Below are positions 11,799 through 19,847 of a stretch of DNA of 28,790 nucleotides, in pieces. The stretch comes from Frankiales bacterium (GTDB lineage Bacteria > Actinomycetota > Actinomycetes > Mycobacteriales > SCTD01). The notes below the pieces were generated by a model. It saw only the letters and a list, made by a program, of their open reading frames with translations, had not been told where the DNA came from and ran no database searches. The DNA lies in assembly GCA_025965735.1 (NCBI GenBank), contig JAOPWK010000099.1:1-28790 (forward strand), in the 5' to 3' direction. Position 1 is the stretch's first letter. Every line of letters begins with the position of its first letter. Both the position numbers and the translations under genes were made by a program.

Positions 11799-14700
11799 GT
11801 GACCGCTCTCGACGACCGCCCCTCCGCTCCCGCCGACGTCCCGGCCCTCGCGCCCGGCTACGCCCCGGCCGACCGCTACCGACCCGGCGCCCGTCCAGTG
11901 CTCCTCACAGGCGTCCAGGCGATCGCGCGGATGCTCGTCGAGCAGCACGCGCGAGACGCCCGCGCCGGGCTGCGGACCGAGGCCCTCGTCTCCGGCTACC
12001 CGGGCAGCCCCCTCGGCGGCCTGGACAAGCTGCTGCACGGCCTACCCCAGCTGCGCACCGACGCCGGCGTGCACCTGGTGCCCGGCCTCAACGAGGAGCT
12101 CGGCGCCACCGCGGTCTGGGGCAGCCAGCAGATCCCCGGCACGCGACGCAACGACGGCGTCCTCGGCGTCTGGTACGGCAAGGGGCCGGGCCTCGACCGC
12201 TCCGGCGACGTGCTGCGCCACGGCAACCTCTACGGTGCGCACCCCGAGGGCGGCGTCCTCGTCCTGTGCGGCGACGACCCGGCCGCCAAGTCCTCCTCCG
12301 TGCCCTGCGCCAGCACGCGCACGATGGCGTCCTTCGGCATGCCGGTGCTCGCGCCTCGCAATGCCACCGAGCTCATCTCCTTCGGCATGTACGGCGCCGC
12401 CATGTCCCGCCTGACCGGCTGCTGGGTCGGCATGAGCATCGTCGCGGACGTGGCCGACGGTCTCTGGACGGTCGACGAGGACTTCGCCTCGAACCCGCTC
12501 GTCGTACCGGCGCTGGAGTGGGAGGGCCGGCCGTGGACCTACACGCAGCGGGTCTTCGCCTCGCCGCCGGACTGCCTCATCGCCGAGACCGACCTGGTCG
12601 GCCCGCGCTGGGCCGGCGTCCAGGCCTTCGGCGCCGCCAACCCGCTGGACCGCATCGAGGTCGACCCCGAGTCGGCGTGGCTCGGCATCGCCGCCACCGG
12701 CACCGCCTATGACGCCGTGCGGCAGGCACTGCTGGAGCTGGGCCTGGACGAGCAGGCGCTGCTGCGCACGGGCGTCCGGCTGCTGCGGGTCGGCATGCCG
12801 TACCCGCTCGGCGCCGGGCTCGTCCGCGAGTTCGCCCGCGACCTCGAGACGGTGCTGGTCGTCGAGGAGAAGGAGCCGTTCCTCGAGCTCCAGGTCAAGG
12901 ACGTGCTGTACGGCAGCAGCCGCGCGCCGCAGGTGCTCGGCAAGCGCGGCGCCGACGGCCGCGCGCTGGTGCCCGCGGACGGTCAGCTGACCGCCGACCG
13001 GCTGGAGCGCGTGCTGCGCTCGCTGCTGCGCGACAGGGTGGTGCTGCTCGACCCGCGGCCGGCGCCCCGTACGCAGCTCTCGCTGATGCCGGTGCGCCGC
13101 ACCGCGTACTTCTGCAGCGGTTGCCCGCACAACCGGTCGACCGTCGTGCCGGAGGGCTCGCTGGCCGGTGGCGGCATCGGCTGCCACGCGATGGTGACGA
13201 TGCACGAGCGCCCCGAGTCGCAGGTGCTCGGGCTGACGCAGATGGGTGGCGAAGGGACGCAGTGGATCGGCCAGGCGCCGTTCACCGACGTGCCGCACAT
13301 CTTCCAGAACGTCGGCGACGGGACCTATTTCCACTCCGGGCAGCTCGCCGTCCAGGCGTGCATGGCCGCAGGCGTGAACATCACCTACAAGCTGCTCTAC
13401 AACTCCGCTGTCGCGATGACCGGGGCGCAGGACGCCGAGGGTGCGCTGCCGGTCCCGGCGCTCACGCGCAAGCTCGCGGCCGAGGGCGTCGTGAAGACCG
13501 TGGTCGTGACCGAGGAACCCAAGCGGTACAGGGGGATTCGAGGGCTGGCCGACGGCGTCAGCGTGCGGCACCGCGACGAGCTGGACGCGGTGCAGCGCGA
13601 GCTGCGCGAGGTGCCCGGCGTGACGGTCATCGTCTACGACCAGCAGTGCGCGAACGAGGCGCGGCGACTGCGCAAGCGCGGCAGGCAGGCGGTGCGCACG
13701 ACGCGCGTCGTCATCGACGAGGCGGTCTGCGAGGGCTGCGGCGACTGCGGCGCCAAGAGCAACTGCCTGTCGGTGCAGCCGGTCGACACCGAGCTCGGGC
13801 GCAAGACGCGCATCGACCAGACCTCCTGCAACACCGACTACTCCTGCCTGCTCGGCGACTGCCCGTCGTTCCTCACCGTCGAGGTGACGGGAGAGAAGCC
13901 GAAGCGGCGTGACGTCGGCCCTCCGCCGTCAGCACCCGACGTGCTGCCGCCGGCGACCGCCGACGTCTTCCTGGCCGGCATCGGCGGGACGGGCATCGTC
14001 ACCGTCAACCAGGTGCTCGCCACTGCGTCCCTTCGCACCGGCTCGCTGACCACCGGGCTGGACCAGGTCGGCCTGTCGCAGAAGGCCGGACCGGTGACGT
14101 CGCACCTGCGCGTCGGCGACCGCGGTCCGGCCAACCGCGTGCCGCGCTCTGCCGCGGACGTGGCGCTGGCGTTCGACCTGCTGGTGATGGCGGACGCGAA
14201 GAACCTCGCCGTCTGCTCGCCGGCCAGCACCGTCGCCGTCGTCTCCACGAGCACCACGCCGACCGGCACCCAGGTCGCCGACGCGACGGCACCGACCGCG
14301 GACACGGCCGAGCTGCTGGCGAAGGTGCGCCGGCACGTCGCGCGCGTCTTCGAGATGGACGCCCTGCGCGCGTCGGAGGCGCTGTTCGGCTCCACGGCAC
14401 CGGCCAACCTGCTCCTGGTCGGGGCGGCCTTCCAACTCGGTGCGCTGCCGCTGCCGGCCTCCGCCGTCGAGGAGGCGCTCGAGCTGAACGGCGTGGCTGT
14501 GAAGGCGAACATCGCCGCGTTCCGCTGGGGCCGCGTGGCCGTCGCCGACCCGGCGACGTTCGCTGCCGCCGTGTCTCCGGCACCGGTGGCAGCCGCCCTG
14601 CCGACGCGTGACCTGCTGGCCGGCTCCGTGCTCGACGGCGACACCCGGCGCGTGACGCAGGTGCGCGCCAGCCTGCTGCTCGACCACTCCGGCCTGAAGG

Positions 14701-15245
14701 CGGCACGGGCGTACGTCGCCGTCGTCGAGCGCGCGTTCCTCGCCGAGCGCCGGCTGGGCACGCGCACCGACTACAGCCAGGCCGTCGCCCGTGGCGTCGC
14801 GCACGTGCAGGCGTACAAGGACGAGTACGAGGTGGCCCGGCTGCTCACCCGCCCGGAGCTGCTCGACGAGGTGCGCGCGCAGGTGCCGGACGCGTCGAAG
14901 GTGACGTTCAACCTGCACCCGCCGGTGCTGCGCTCGATGGGCATGGACTCAAAGCTCCGGTTGGGCAAGGGCTTCCGCCCCGCCTTCGTCGCGCTGGCCA
15001 AGGCCAAGGGGCTGCGCGGCACGCCGCTGGACCCGTTCGGCCGCGCGCACGTGCGTCGCGTCGAGCGCGAGCTGGCCGTGTCGCACACGGCGCTCGTCGA
15101 TCGGCTGACCAGCACGCTGAGCGTCGACTCGTACGACGTGGCGGTGCAGGCGGCTGCGGCCTCCGAGCTGGTGCGCGGCTACGAGGACGTCAAGCTGGGC
15201 AACGTCGAGCGCTACCGCGCGCGCCTCGTCGAGCTCGGGTTCTAG
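11799..15245 (+). CDS. Fused indolepyruvate:ferredoxin oxidoreductase
   Basis: An 1148-aa single-chain 2-oxoacid:acceptor oxidoreductase that decarboxylates aryl- or branched-chain 2-oxo acids from amino-acid transamination to acyl-CoA, passing electrons to ferredoxin. Order: an N-terminal pyrimidine-binding domain (GYPGSPLGGLD near 66); CSGCPHN (C439, C442); the TPP/Mg motif GDGTYFHSG from 506 with downstream N; a ferredoxin-like segment (C644, C647, C650, C656, then C-N-T-D-Y-S-C-L-L-G-D-C); and the gamma-type domain from GIGGTG (727-732) with Q-K-A-G-P-V. Length is normal for the fused actinobacterial/proteobacterial form. GTG 11799 has GAGGAG 6 nt upstream; a GTG at 11739 would add 20 residues of poor codon use. 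The stop shares CTAG with the opposing gene. Confidence 0.92.
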   Translation: MTALDDRPSAPADVPALAPGYAPADRYRPGARPVLLTGVQAIARMLVEQHARDARAGLRTEALVSGYPGSPLGGLDKLLHGLPQLRTDAGVHLVPGLNEELGATAVWGSQQIPGTRRNDGVLGVWYGKGPGLDRSGDVLRHGNLYGAHPEGGVLVLCGDDPAAKSSSVPCASTRTMASFGMPVLAPRNATELISFGMYGAAMSRLTGCWVGMSIVADVADGLWTVDEDFASNPLVVPALEWEGRPWTYTQRVFASPPDCLIAETDLVGPRWAGVQAFGAANPLDRIEVDPESAWLGIAATGTAYDAVRQALLELGLDEQALLRTGVRLLRVGMPYPLGAGLVREFARDLETVLVVEEKEPFLELQVKDVLYGSSRAPQVLGKRGADGRALVPADGQLTADRLERVLRSLLRDRVVLLDPRPAPRTQLSLMPVRRTAYFCSGCPHNRSTVVPEGSLAGGGIGCHAMVTMHERPESQVLGLTQMGGEGTQWIGQAPFTDVPHIFQNVGDGTYFHSGQLAVQACMAAGVNITYKLLYNSAVAMTGAQDAEGALPVPALTRKLAAEGVVKTVVVTEEPKRYRGIRGLADGVSVRHRDELDAVQRELREVPGVTVIVYDQQCANEARRLRKRGRQAVRTTRVVIDEAVCEGCGDCGAKSNCLSVQPVDTELGRKTRIDQTSCNTDYSCLLGDCPSFLTVEVTGEKPKRRDVGPPPSAPDVLPPATADVFLAGIGGTGIVTVNQVLATASLRTGSLTTGLDQVGLSQKAGPVTSHLRVGDRGPANRVPRSAADVALAFDLLVMADAKNLAVCSPASTVAVVSTSTTPTGTQVADATAPTADTAELLAKVRRHVARVFEMDALRASEALFGSTAPANLLLVGAAFQLGALPLPASAVEEALELNGVAVKANIAAFRWGRVAVADPATFAAAVSPAPVAAALPTRDLLAGSVLDGDTRRVTQVRASLLLDHSGLKAARAYVAVVERAFLAERRLGTRTDYSQAVARGVAHVQAYKDEYEVARLLTRPELLDEVRAQVPDASKVTFNLHPPVLRSMGMDSKLRLGKGFRPAFVALAKAKGLRGTPLDPFGRAHVRRVERELAVSHTALVDRLTSTLSVDSYDVAVQAAAASELVRGYEDVKLGNVERYRARLVELGF

Positions 15246-15838
15246 CCGGCCACGTGCCCGTGCTGGTCCACCAGCGGGATCGCCGTGCACAGCCAGTCCG
15301 AGCCGGCGAGCTGCTGCCAGGCAGCGTCCTGCGCGCGCAGCTGCCCGAGGGTGCTCGGCAGCGGAGCGCGCAGGCTGACGCCCAGCAGGAGGAACGCGAT
15401 CCCGGCGACCAGCGCGACGCTGGCCAGCCGCCGCGCACCCCACACGGCAGCGCCGTGCGCGAGCACCGCGAGCGTCCAGAGGACCAGGCCCATGACGAGG
15501 GCGTTCGGCCACAGGAAGTGCGCGGTGATGTGCAGCGCGAAGACGTCCATCCACGTCGCGTGCAGCAGGCCGGCGGCGAGGAAGAGCACGTCCGGCAGCG
15601 CGGAGTACATGTGGCCGAAGAAGCCGGCGTTCCACGGGCGCACGCGCGAGCCGCGGCGGGTGAGGAGCCGGTGCACGGTGAGCAGGCCGAGGCCGACCCA
15701 ACCGCCGAGCAGCAGGTGCAGCCAGAAGTGGAACAGTGCGCCGTTCTCGGCGTACCGGTAGAAGAAGTAGAGCTCGACCGTGATGACCAGGACCGCGGCG
15801 ACGCGCTGCCGGCGCGACGAGGTCGCCAGCCAGCTCAC
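15242..15838 (-). CDS. Multi-pass membrane protein of unknown function
   Basis: About 198 aa with five or six hydrophobic helices. Conserved-looking motifs in the core are WNAGFFGHMYSALPDVLFLA and FALHITAHFLWPNALVMGL, whose histidines and aspartate could bind metal, but I cannot place the family. A frame is open to a GTG at 15898, yet the added 20 codons have many A/T third positions (GAA, CGA, GGT, GGA, CGT) and a random Gly/Ala/Arg make-up, unlike the rest, so I prefer GTG 15838. No ribosome site is evident at either. It follows the thioredoxin-fold gene on the same strand and may be co-transcribed. Its TAG overlaps the oxidoreductase TAG in CTAG. Confidence 0.65.
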   Translation of the reverse strand: MSWLATSSRRQRVAAVLVITVELYFFYRYAENGALFHFWLHLLLGGWVGLGLLTVHRLLTRRGSRVRPWNAGFFGHMYSALPDVLFLAAGLLHATWMDVFALHITAHFLWPNALVMGLVLWTLAVLAHGAAVWGARRLASVALVAGIAFLLLGVSLRAPLPSTLGQLRAQDAAWQQLAGSDWLCTAIPLVDQHGHVAG

Positions 15839-15914
15839 AGCGACACGTCCGCTCGCTCCGCAGCCACCGGGCGCGCCCGCTCGTTCCTCGCGGGGCACCC
15901 GTCGACGGCTCCGC

Positions 15915-16346
15915 TCACAGGGCGTCCACCAGCGTCTGCAGCTCGGTCTCGTGCTCGTGCGGCGACGGGTCGTAGCTGCGGTAGCGCACGTCGCCGTCCG
16001 GGTCGACCAGCGCGTAGCCGGTGCGTCCGTCCTCGCCCAGGTCGTACAGCCGGGCCAGCTGCATGTCGTCGGAGCGCAGCACGTGCGCGCCGCTCAGGTC
16101 CGGCAGCGTGCAGTCGTCAGCGCAGAAGACGACGACGGCAGGCTCTCCCGCGCGCAGCCCGAGCTCGATGAAGCCGGGGGCCGGCTCGTCGAGGTAGAGC
16201 AGGTCGAGCTGCTGCAGCTCGTGCCGCGGGTCGTGCCGGCTGTGCCCGTCGCTGGCCAGGTAGAGCAGGACGCCGGCCGCGGCACCCAGCACGGTCAGCA
16301 GCCCGCCGGCCACCACCCCTCGCTGCTCCGCGTTCAGGCGCGTCAT
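15915..16346 (-). CDS. Membrane-anchored thioredoxin-fold protein with a CX3C motif
   Basis: A 143-aa protein. Residues 10-32 form one membrane helix. A short linker with several His follows, and then a thioredoxin-like core: GEPAVVVFCADDCTLP (C75, C79), a helix, and the strands TGYALVDPDGDVRYRSYDP. The cysteines are CX3C, not the CXXC of thioredoxins; this spacing recalls copper chaperones of the SCO1/SenC type, which use C-P-x-x-C plus a distant His. Whether it is a redox or a metal protein is open. It probably faces outside. It has its own -10-like TAGCGT 6 nt upstream of the ATG, overlapping the stop of the TauE-type gene. Confidence 0.65.
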   Translation of the reverse strand: MTRLNAEQRGVVAGGLLTVLGAAAGVLLYLASDGHSRHDPRHELQQLDLLYLDEPAPGFIELGLRAGEPAVVVFCADDCTLPDLSGAHVLRSDDMQLARLYDLGEDGRTGYALVDPDGDVRYRSYDPSPHEHETELQTLVDAL

Positions 16347-16352
16347 GGGGTG

Positions 16353-16358
16353 ACGCTA
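16353..16358 (-). promoter_or_regulatory. Probable -10 (TAGCGT) of the thioredoxin-fold gene
   Basis: TAGCGT on the minus strand ends 6 nt before the ATG at 16346. Its first three bases are the stop codon of the upstream exporter gene. Confidence 0.45.
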
Positions 16359-17105
16359 GCCGCGCACCATCAGGACGACCGCGACGACCACGCCGTACGC
16401 GACGACGGCCGCGCGCAGGGCGTTCGACGGGATCCGCCCGGCCACCCTGCCGCCGAGGTAGCCACCGGCCAGCGAGGCGACGGCGATGACGCCGACGGCC
16501 TCCCAGGCCACCGGCCCGAACAGGCCGAAGGCGACCAGCGCCACCACGTTCACCACCGTCGACAGGACGTTCTTGACGGCGTTCACCCGGGCCAGCCGTT
16601 CCGCGAGGAAGACCCCGAGCAGGCCGAGCAGCACGACGCCGAGTCCGGCTCCGAAGTAGGCGCCGTACACGCTCGCCAGCAGCACGCCGACCTGCAGCAG
16701 CACGCCGCCGCGCGCACCGCCGCCCTGCTGCACCCGTTTGGCCAGGCGCGGCTGCGCGACGAGCAGCGCGCAGCCGAGCAGGATCAGGAACGGCACGACG
16801 GCGCGGAAGACGTCGCTCGGCGTCGTGAGCAGCAGCACCGACCCGACGACGGCGCCGACCACGCTCACCAGACCCAGCGACCGGACGCGGCCGGCCTGTC
16901 CCTCGAGCTCGGCACGGGAGCCGACGACGCTGCCGGCGTAGCCCGGGACGAGGGCAACGGTGTTGGTGACGTTGGCCGTCACCGGCGGGTAGCCGGCGGC
17001 GAGCAGTGCCGGGAAGGAGATGAGCGAGCCGCCGCCGGCCACCGCGTTGACGCCGCCGGCGAGCAGGCCTGCGCCGGCCAGCAGCGCGACCGTCCCGGGC
17101 GTCAC
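16356..17105 (-). CDS. Sulfite exporter TauE/SafE-family permease
   Basis: A 249-aa permease with about eight helices. The family motifs are the opening AGAGLLAGGVNAVAGGGSLI (about 10-29) with PALLAAGYPPVTANVTNTVA after it, and the half-repeat YFGAGLGVVLLGLLGVFL then NAVKNVLSTVVN. TauE/SafE proteins move organosulfonates, sulfite, sulfoacetate or related anions across the membrane. Its GTG start (17105) overlaps the stop of gamma-glutamyltransferase in GTGA, so the two are translationally coupled. A sulfur-related cargo would fit breakdown of gamma-glutamyl thiols, but this is inferred from position. Confidence 0.85.
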   Translation of the reverse strand: MTPGTVALLAGAGLLAGGVNAVAGGGSLISFPALLAAGYPPVTANVTNTVALVPGYAGSVVGSRAELEGQAGRVRSLGLVSVVGAVVGSVLLLTTPSDVFRAVVPFLILLGCALLVAQPRLAKRVQQGGGARGGVLLQVGVLLASVYGAYFGAGLGVVLLGLLGVFLAERLARVNAVKNVLSTVVNVVALVAFGLFGPVAWEAVGVIAVASLAGGYLGGRVAGRIPSNALRAAVVAYGVVVAVVLMVRG

Positions 17106-18874
17106 CGACCGACCGCGTAGCCCTGCATGCCGCGCGGGTTGGCGGCGGCCTTGAGGAACCCGGTCTGCGGGTCGCGGCCGACTGCGGACAACCGGCCCAG
17201 GGTCCAGTCGCCGGCGGGCTGCACGTCGTGCCCCCGCTCGCGCAATCCGACGAGCACCTCGGCGGGCAGGCGGGTCTCGACGACGAGGCGGCCGGGAGCA
17301 GCCTGCCTCGGGTAGAACGAGCTCGGCGCATGGTCGCTGTGGAAGGCGGGCGCGTCGATGGCGGCCTGCAGGCCGAGGCCGGCGTGCAGGTGCGCGAGCA
17401 GGAAGCCGATCTGCCACTGGTCCTGCTGGTCTCCGCCGGGGGTGCCGAAGGCGAGGTGCGGCACGCCGTCCCGGGTCGCCAGCGACGGCGTGAGCGTCGT
17501 GCGCGGGCGCTTGCCACCCGCCATCGAGGACGGCAGGCCTGGCTCCAGCCAGAGCATCTGGGCGCGCGAGCCGAGGCAGAAGCCGAGCTCCGGCACGGTC
17601 GGCGAGCTCTGCAGCCAGCCACCGCTCGGCGTCGCCGAGACCATCATCCCGTCGCGGTCGACGACATCCACGTGGCAGGTGTCGCCGCGGGTGGCTCCGT
17701 CGCGCTGCACCGTCGGCTCGCCCGCTCCGGCCGCGGCGACGACGCCCGACCCGATGGTGGGCAGCCGGGGGATGCGGCCGTCGGGGCTGCCGGGGAGCAG
17801 GTCGTACGACGCGTGGTCGCCGACGAGCGCGCGCCGGGCGTCGGCGTACTCCGGTGAGAGCAGGACCTCCAGCGGCACGTTGACGTGCGCCGGGTCGCCG
17901 TACCAGGCCTCGCGGTCGGCGAACGCGAGCTTCCCGGTCTCGACCACGGTGTGCACCCAGTCGACGGACAGGTGGCCCATCCCCGCGAGGTCGTAGCCGC
18001 TGAGCAGCTGCAGCCACTGGAGCAGCACCGGGCCCTGACCCCACGCACCGGTCTTGTGGATCGTCAGGCCGCCGTAGTCGAGCGACACGGGCTGCTCCAC
18101 CGTGGGCTGCCACTGCGCCAGGTCGTCCCCCGTGAGCAGCCCACCGTGCCGCCGGCCGGAGGTGTCCATCAGCTCCTGGGTGCGGCACCAGGTGTCGAGC
18201 GCCTCGGCGACGAAGCCTCGGTAGAAGACGTCCCGCGCTGCGGCCAGCTGCTCCTCACGCCCGCTCGCTGCGGCCTCCGCCTCCTGGACGATGCGCCGGT
18301 AGGTCTGGGCCAGGACCGGGTTGCGGAACCGCGTGCCCGCTGCCGGGACGCCGCCGTCCGTCAGCCACGTCGCTGCCGAGGTCGGCCACTCGTCGCGGAA
18401 CAGCTCCTGCACCCGTCCGATGGTCGCGGCTGTGTCGCTCAGCAGCGGGAAACCGTCTGCGGCGTAGCCGATCGCGGGCTCCAGCACGTCCCGCAGCCGC
18501 CACGTCCCGCGCTGCTCGAGCAGCAGCGTCCAGGCGCCGAAGGCGCCGGGCACGACGGCGGCGAGCAGCCCGGTGCCCGGCACGAGGTCGAGCCCGAGGT
18601 CGCGGTAGCGCTCGATGCTCGCCGCGGCCGGTGTCGGGCCCTGGCCGCAGTAGACCTCGACGTCCCGGCCGGGGGCGGCGACCAGCACCGGCACGTCGCC
18701 GCCGGGACCGTTCAGGTGCGGCTCGACGACCTGCAGCACGAAGCCGGCCGCGACGGCGGCATCGACGGCGTTGCCGCCGCGCTCCAGCACGGACATGCCG
18801 GCGGCGCTGGCCAGCCAGTGCGTGGAGGCGACCATGCCGTGCGTGCCCTGCAGCTCGGGCCGGGTGGTGAACAC
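17102..18874 (-). CDS. Gamma-glutamyltransferase family (Ntn hydrolase)
   Basis: A 590-aa protein of the GGT family, which autocleaves and uses the new N-terminal Thr to transfer or hydrolyse gamma-glutamyl groups. The N-terminal part has GGNAVDAAVAAGFVLQVVEP and NGPGGD near residues 34-60. The predicted nucleophile is T399 in RGDTCHVDVVDRDGMMVSAT, which matches the family's D-T-T-H-x-x-V-V-D (here T-C in place of T-T). The C-terminal FGTPGGDQQDQWQIGFLL is the usual G-T-P-G-G-x-x-Q motif. No signal peptide is seen, so it may be cytoplasmic, in contrast to many GGTs. It could equally be an acylase-like member. GTG 18874 has TAGCCT 6 nt upstream (leaderless). Coupled to the TauE gene. Confidence 0.88.
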   Translation of the reverse strand: MFTTRPELQGTHGMVASTHWLASAAGMSVLERGGNAVDAAVAAGFVLQVVEPHLNGPGGDVPVLVAAPGRDVEVYCGQGPTPAAASIERYRDLGLDLVPGTGLLAAVVPGAFGAWTLLLEQRGTWRLRDVLEPAIGYAADGFPLLSDTAATIGRVQELFRDEWPTSAATWLTDGGVPAAGTRFRNPVLAQTYRRIVQEAEAAASGREEQLAAARDVFYRGFVAEALDTWCRTQELMDTSGRRHGGLLTGDDLAQWQPTVEQPVSLDYGGLTIHKTGAWGQGPVLLQWLQLLSGYDLAGMGHLSVDWVHTVVETGKLAFADREAWYGDPAHVNVPLEVLLSPEYADARRALVGDHASYDLLPGSPDGRIPRLPTIGSGVVAAAGAGEPTVQRDGATRGDTCHVDVVDRDGMMVSATPSGGWLQSSPTVPELGFCLGSRAQMLWLEPGLPSSMAGGKRPRTTLTPSLATRDGVPHLAFGTPGGDQQDQWQIGFLLAHLHAGLGLQAAIDAPAFHSDHAPSSFYPRQAAPGRLVVETRLPAEVLVGLRERGHDVQPAGDWTLGRLSAVGRDPQTGFLKAAANPRGMQGYAVGR

Positions 18875-18880
18875 CCGCCG

Positions 18881-18886
18881 AGGCTA
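18881..18886 (-). promoter_or_regulatory. Probable -10 (TAGCCT) of the gamma-glutamyltransferase operon
   Basis: TAGCCT on the minus strand ends 6 nt before the GTG at 18874. It lies in the 30-bp gap shared with the divergent formamidase gene. Confidence 0.5.
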
Positions 18887-18892
18887 GGCCGC

Positions 18893-18898
18893 GACACT
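18893..18898 (+). promoter_or_regulatory. Possible -10 (GACACT) of the formamidase gene
   Basis: GACACT ends 6 nt before the ATG at 18905. It is a weak match (A at position 2, T at 6) but has the same spacing as the other start-adjacent hexamers. Confidence 0.25.
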
Positions 18899-18904
18899 CG
18901 AGGC

Positions 18905-19831
18905 ATGACGCAGCACCGCCTGGACCCGACGCCGGAGACGGTGGTGGAGGTCTTCTCCCGCGACAGTGCGCCGGTGCTCGCTGTCGACGCAGGAGACCGG
19001 CTGGTCGTGCGGTCGCTCGACGCGAGCGGCTACCTCGCGCCGCAGGCGTCGCCGGGCGACCGGCCGCCGACGATGTTCAGCCCGTCGCGCGGGCACTGCC
19101 TCACCGGGCCGGTCGAGGTGCGCGGCGCGCAGGCCGGCGACGTGCTGTCGGTCCACCTCGAGGCGCTGCAGCCGGACACGTGGGGATGGACGGTCGCCGC
19201 CGCCGTCGACAACCCGCTCAACCAGCGGCTCGGCGTCACCGGCGGCCAACCGGCGTGGCTGCTCTGGGACGTCGACGCGTCCTCAGGTCAGGCCGTCGAC
19301 CAGCACGGGTTCCGCGTCGTGCTCGCCCCCTTCCTCGGCGTCATCGGCGTCGCGTCGGCGGAGCCGGGCGAGCACTCCACGATCCCGCCGCGCCCCGGCA
19401 GTGGCGGCAACATCGACTGCCGGGAGCTGGTCGCCGGATCCACGCTCTACCTGCCGGTGCAGGTCCCGGGCGCGCTGCTCAGCCTCGGCGACGGCCATGC
19501 CGCGCAGGGGGACGGCGAGGTCGGCGGCACCGCGATCGAGTGCGGCATGACGACGCAGCTCGTGGTGGACGTGCTGCGGGAGCGGCCCGTGCCGGGCATC
19601 CACGCGGAGACACCGGACGCGCTGCTCACGTTCGGCTTCTCCACCGACCTCAACGCGGCCAGCGGCGACGCGCTCGACGCGATGCTCACCTGGATGCAGG
19701 CGCTGCACGACGTCGACCGCGCGACGGCGCTCGCCCTCGCCAGCACCTGCGTCGACCTGCGCGTCACGCAGGTCGTCAACCAGACGTGGGGCGTGCACGC
19801 GGTGCTGCGCCGGTCGGCGCTGACCCGCTAG
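18905..19831 (+). CDS. Acetamidase/formamidase family hydrolase
   Basis: A 308-aa protein of the FmdA/AmdA family, which hydrolyses short amides to ammonia and acid. Family features include the N-terminal H-C-L-T-G-P-V-E-V segment, IPPRPGSGGNIDCRELVAGS (about 161-180; the G-G-N-x-D motif contributes to the metal/active site), LSLGDGHAAQGDGEVGGTAI (about 194-213; G-D-x-H-x-x-Q-G-D-G-E is the signature) and a late histidine. Length is normal for the short members. It is divergent from gamma-glutamyltransferase with only 30 bp between the starts; both enzymes release nitrogen from amides, which may be why they are neighbours. Confidence 0.9.
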   Translation: MTQHRLDPTPETVVEVFSRDSAPVLAVDAGDRLVVRSLDASGYLAPQASPGDRPPTMFSPSRGHCLTGPVEVRGAQAGDVLSVHLEALQPDTWGWTVAAAVDNPLNQRLGVTGGQPAWLLWDVDASSGQAVDQHGFRVVLAPFLGVIGVASAEPGEHSTIPPRPGSGGNIDCRELVAGSTLYLPVQVPGALLSLGDGHAAQGDGEVGGTAIECGMTTQLVVDVLRERPVPGIHAETPDALLTFGFSTDLNAASGDALDAMLTWMQALHDVDRATALALASTCVDLRVTQVVNQTWGVHAVLRRSALTR

Positions 19832-19847
19832 GACCCTGCGCGCGCAC

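Noticed and set aside
15835..15841. TCACAGC as a further response-regulator site
   Set aside because: No second copy 11 bp away and no CAACCT at the right distance.
15839..15898. A 20-residue N-terminal extension of the membrane protein from GTG 15898
   Set aside because: Third codon positions there are rich in A/T and the residues are random-like, unlike the rest of the gene.
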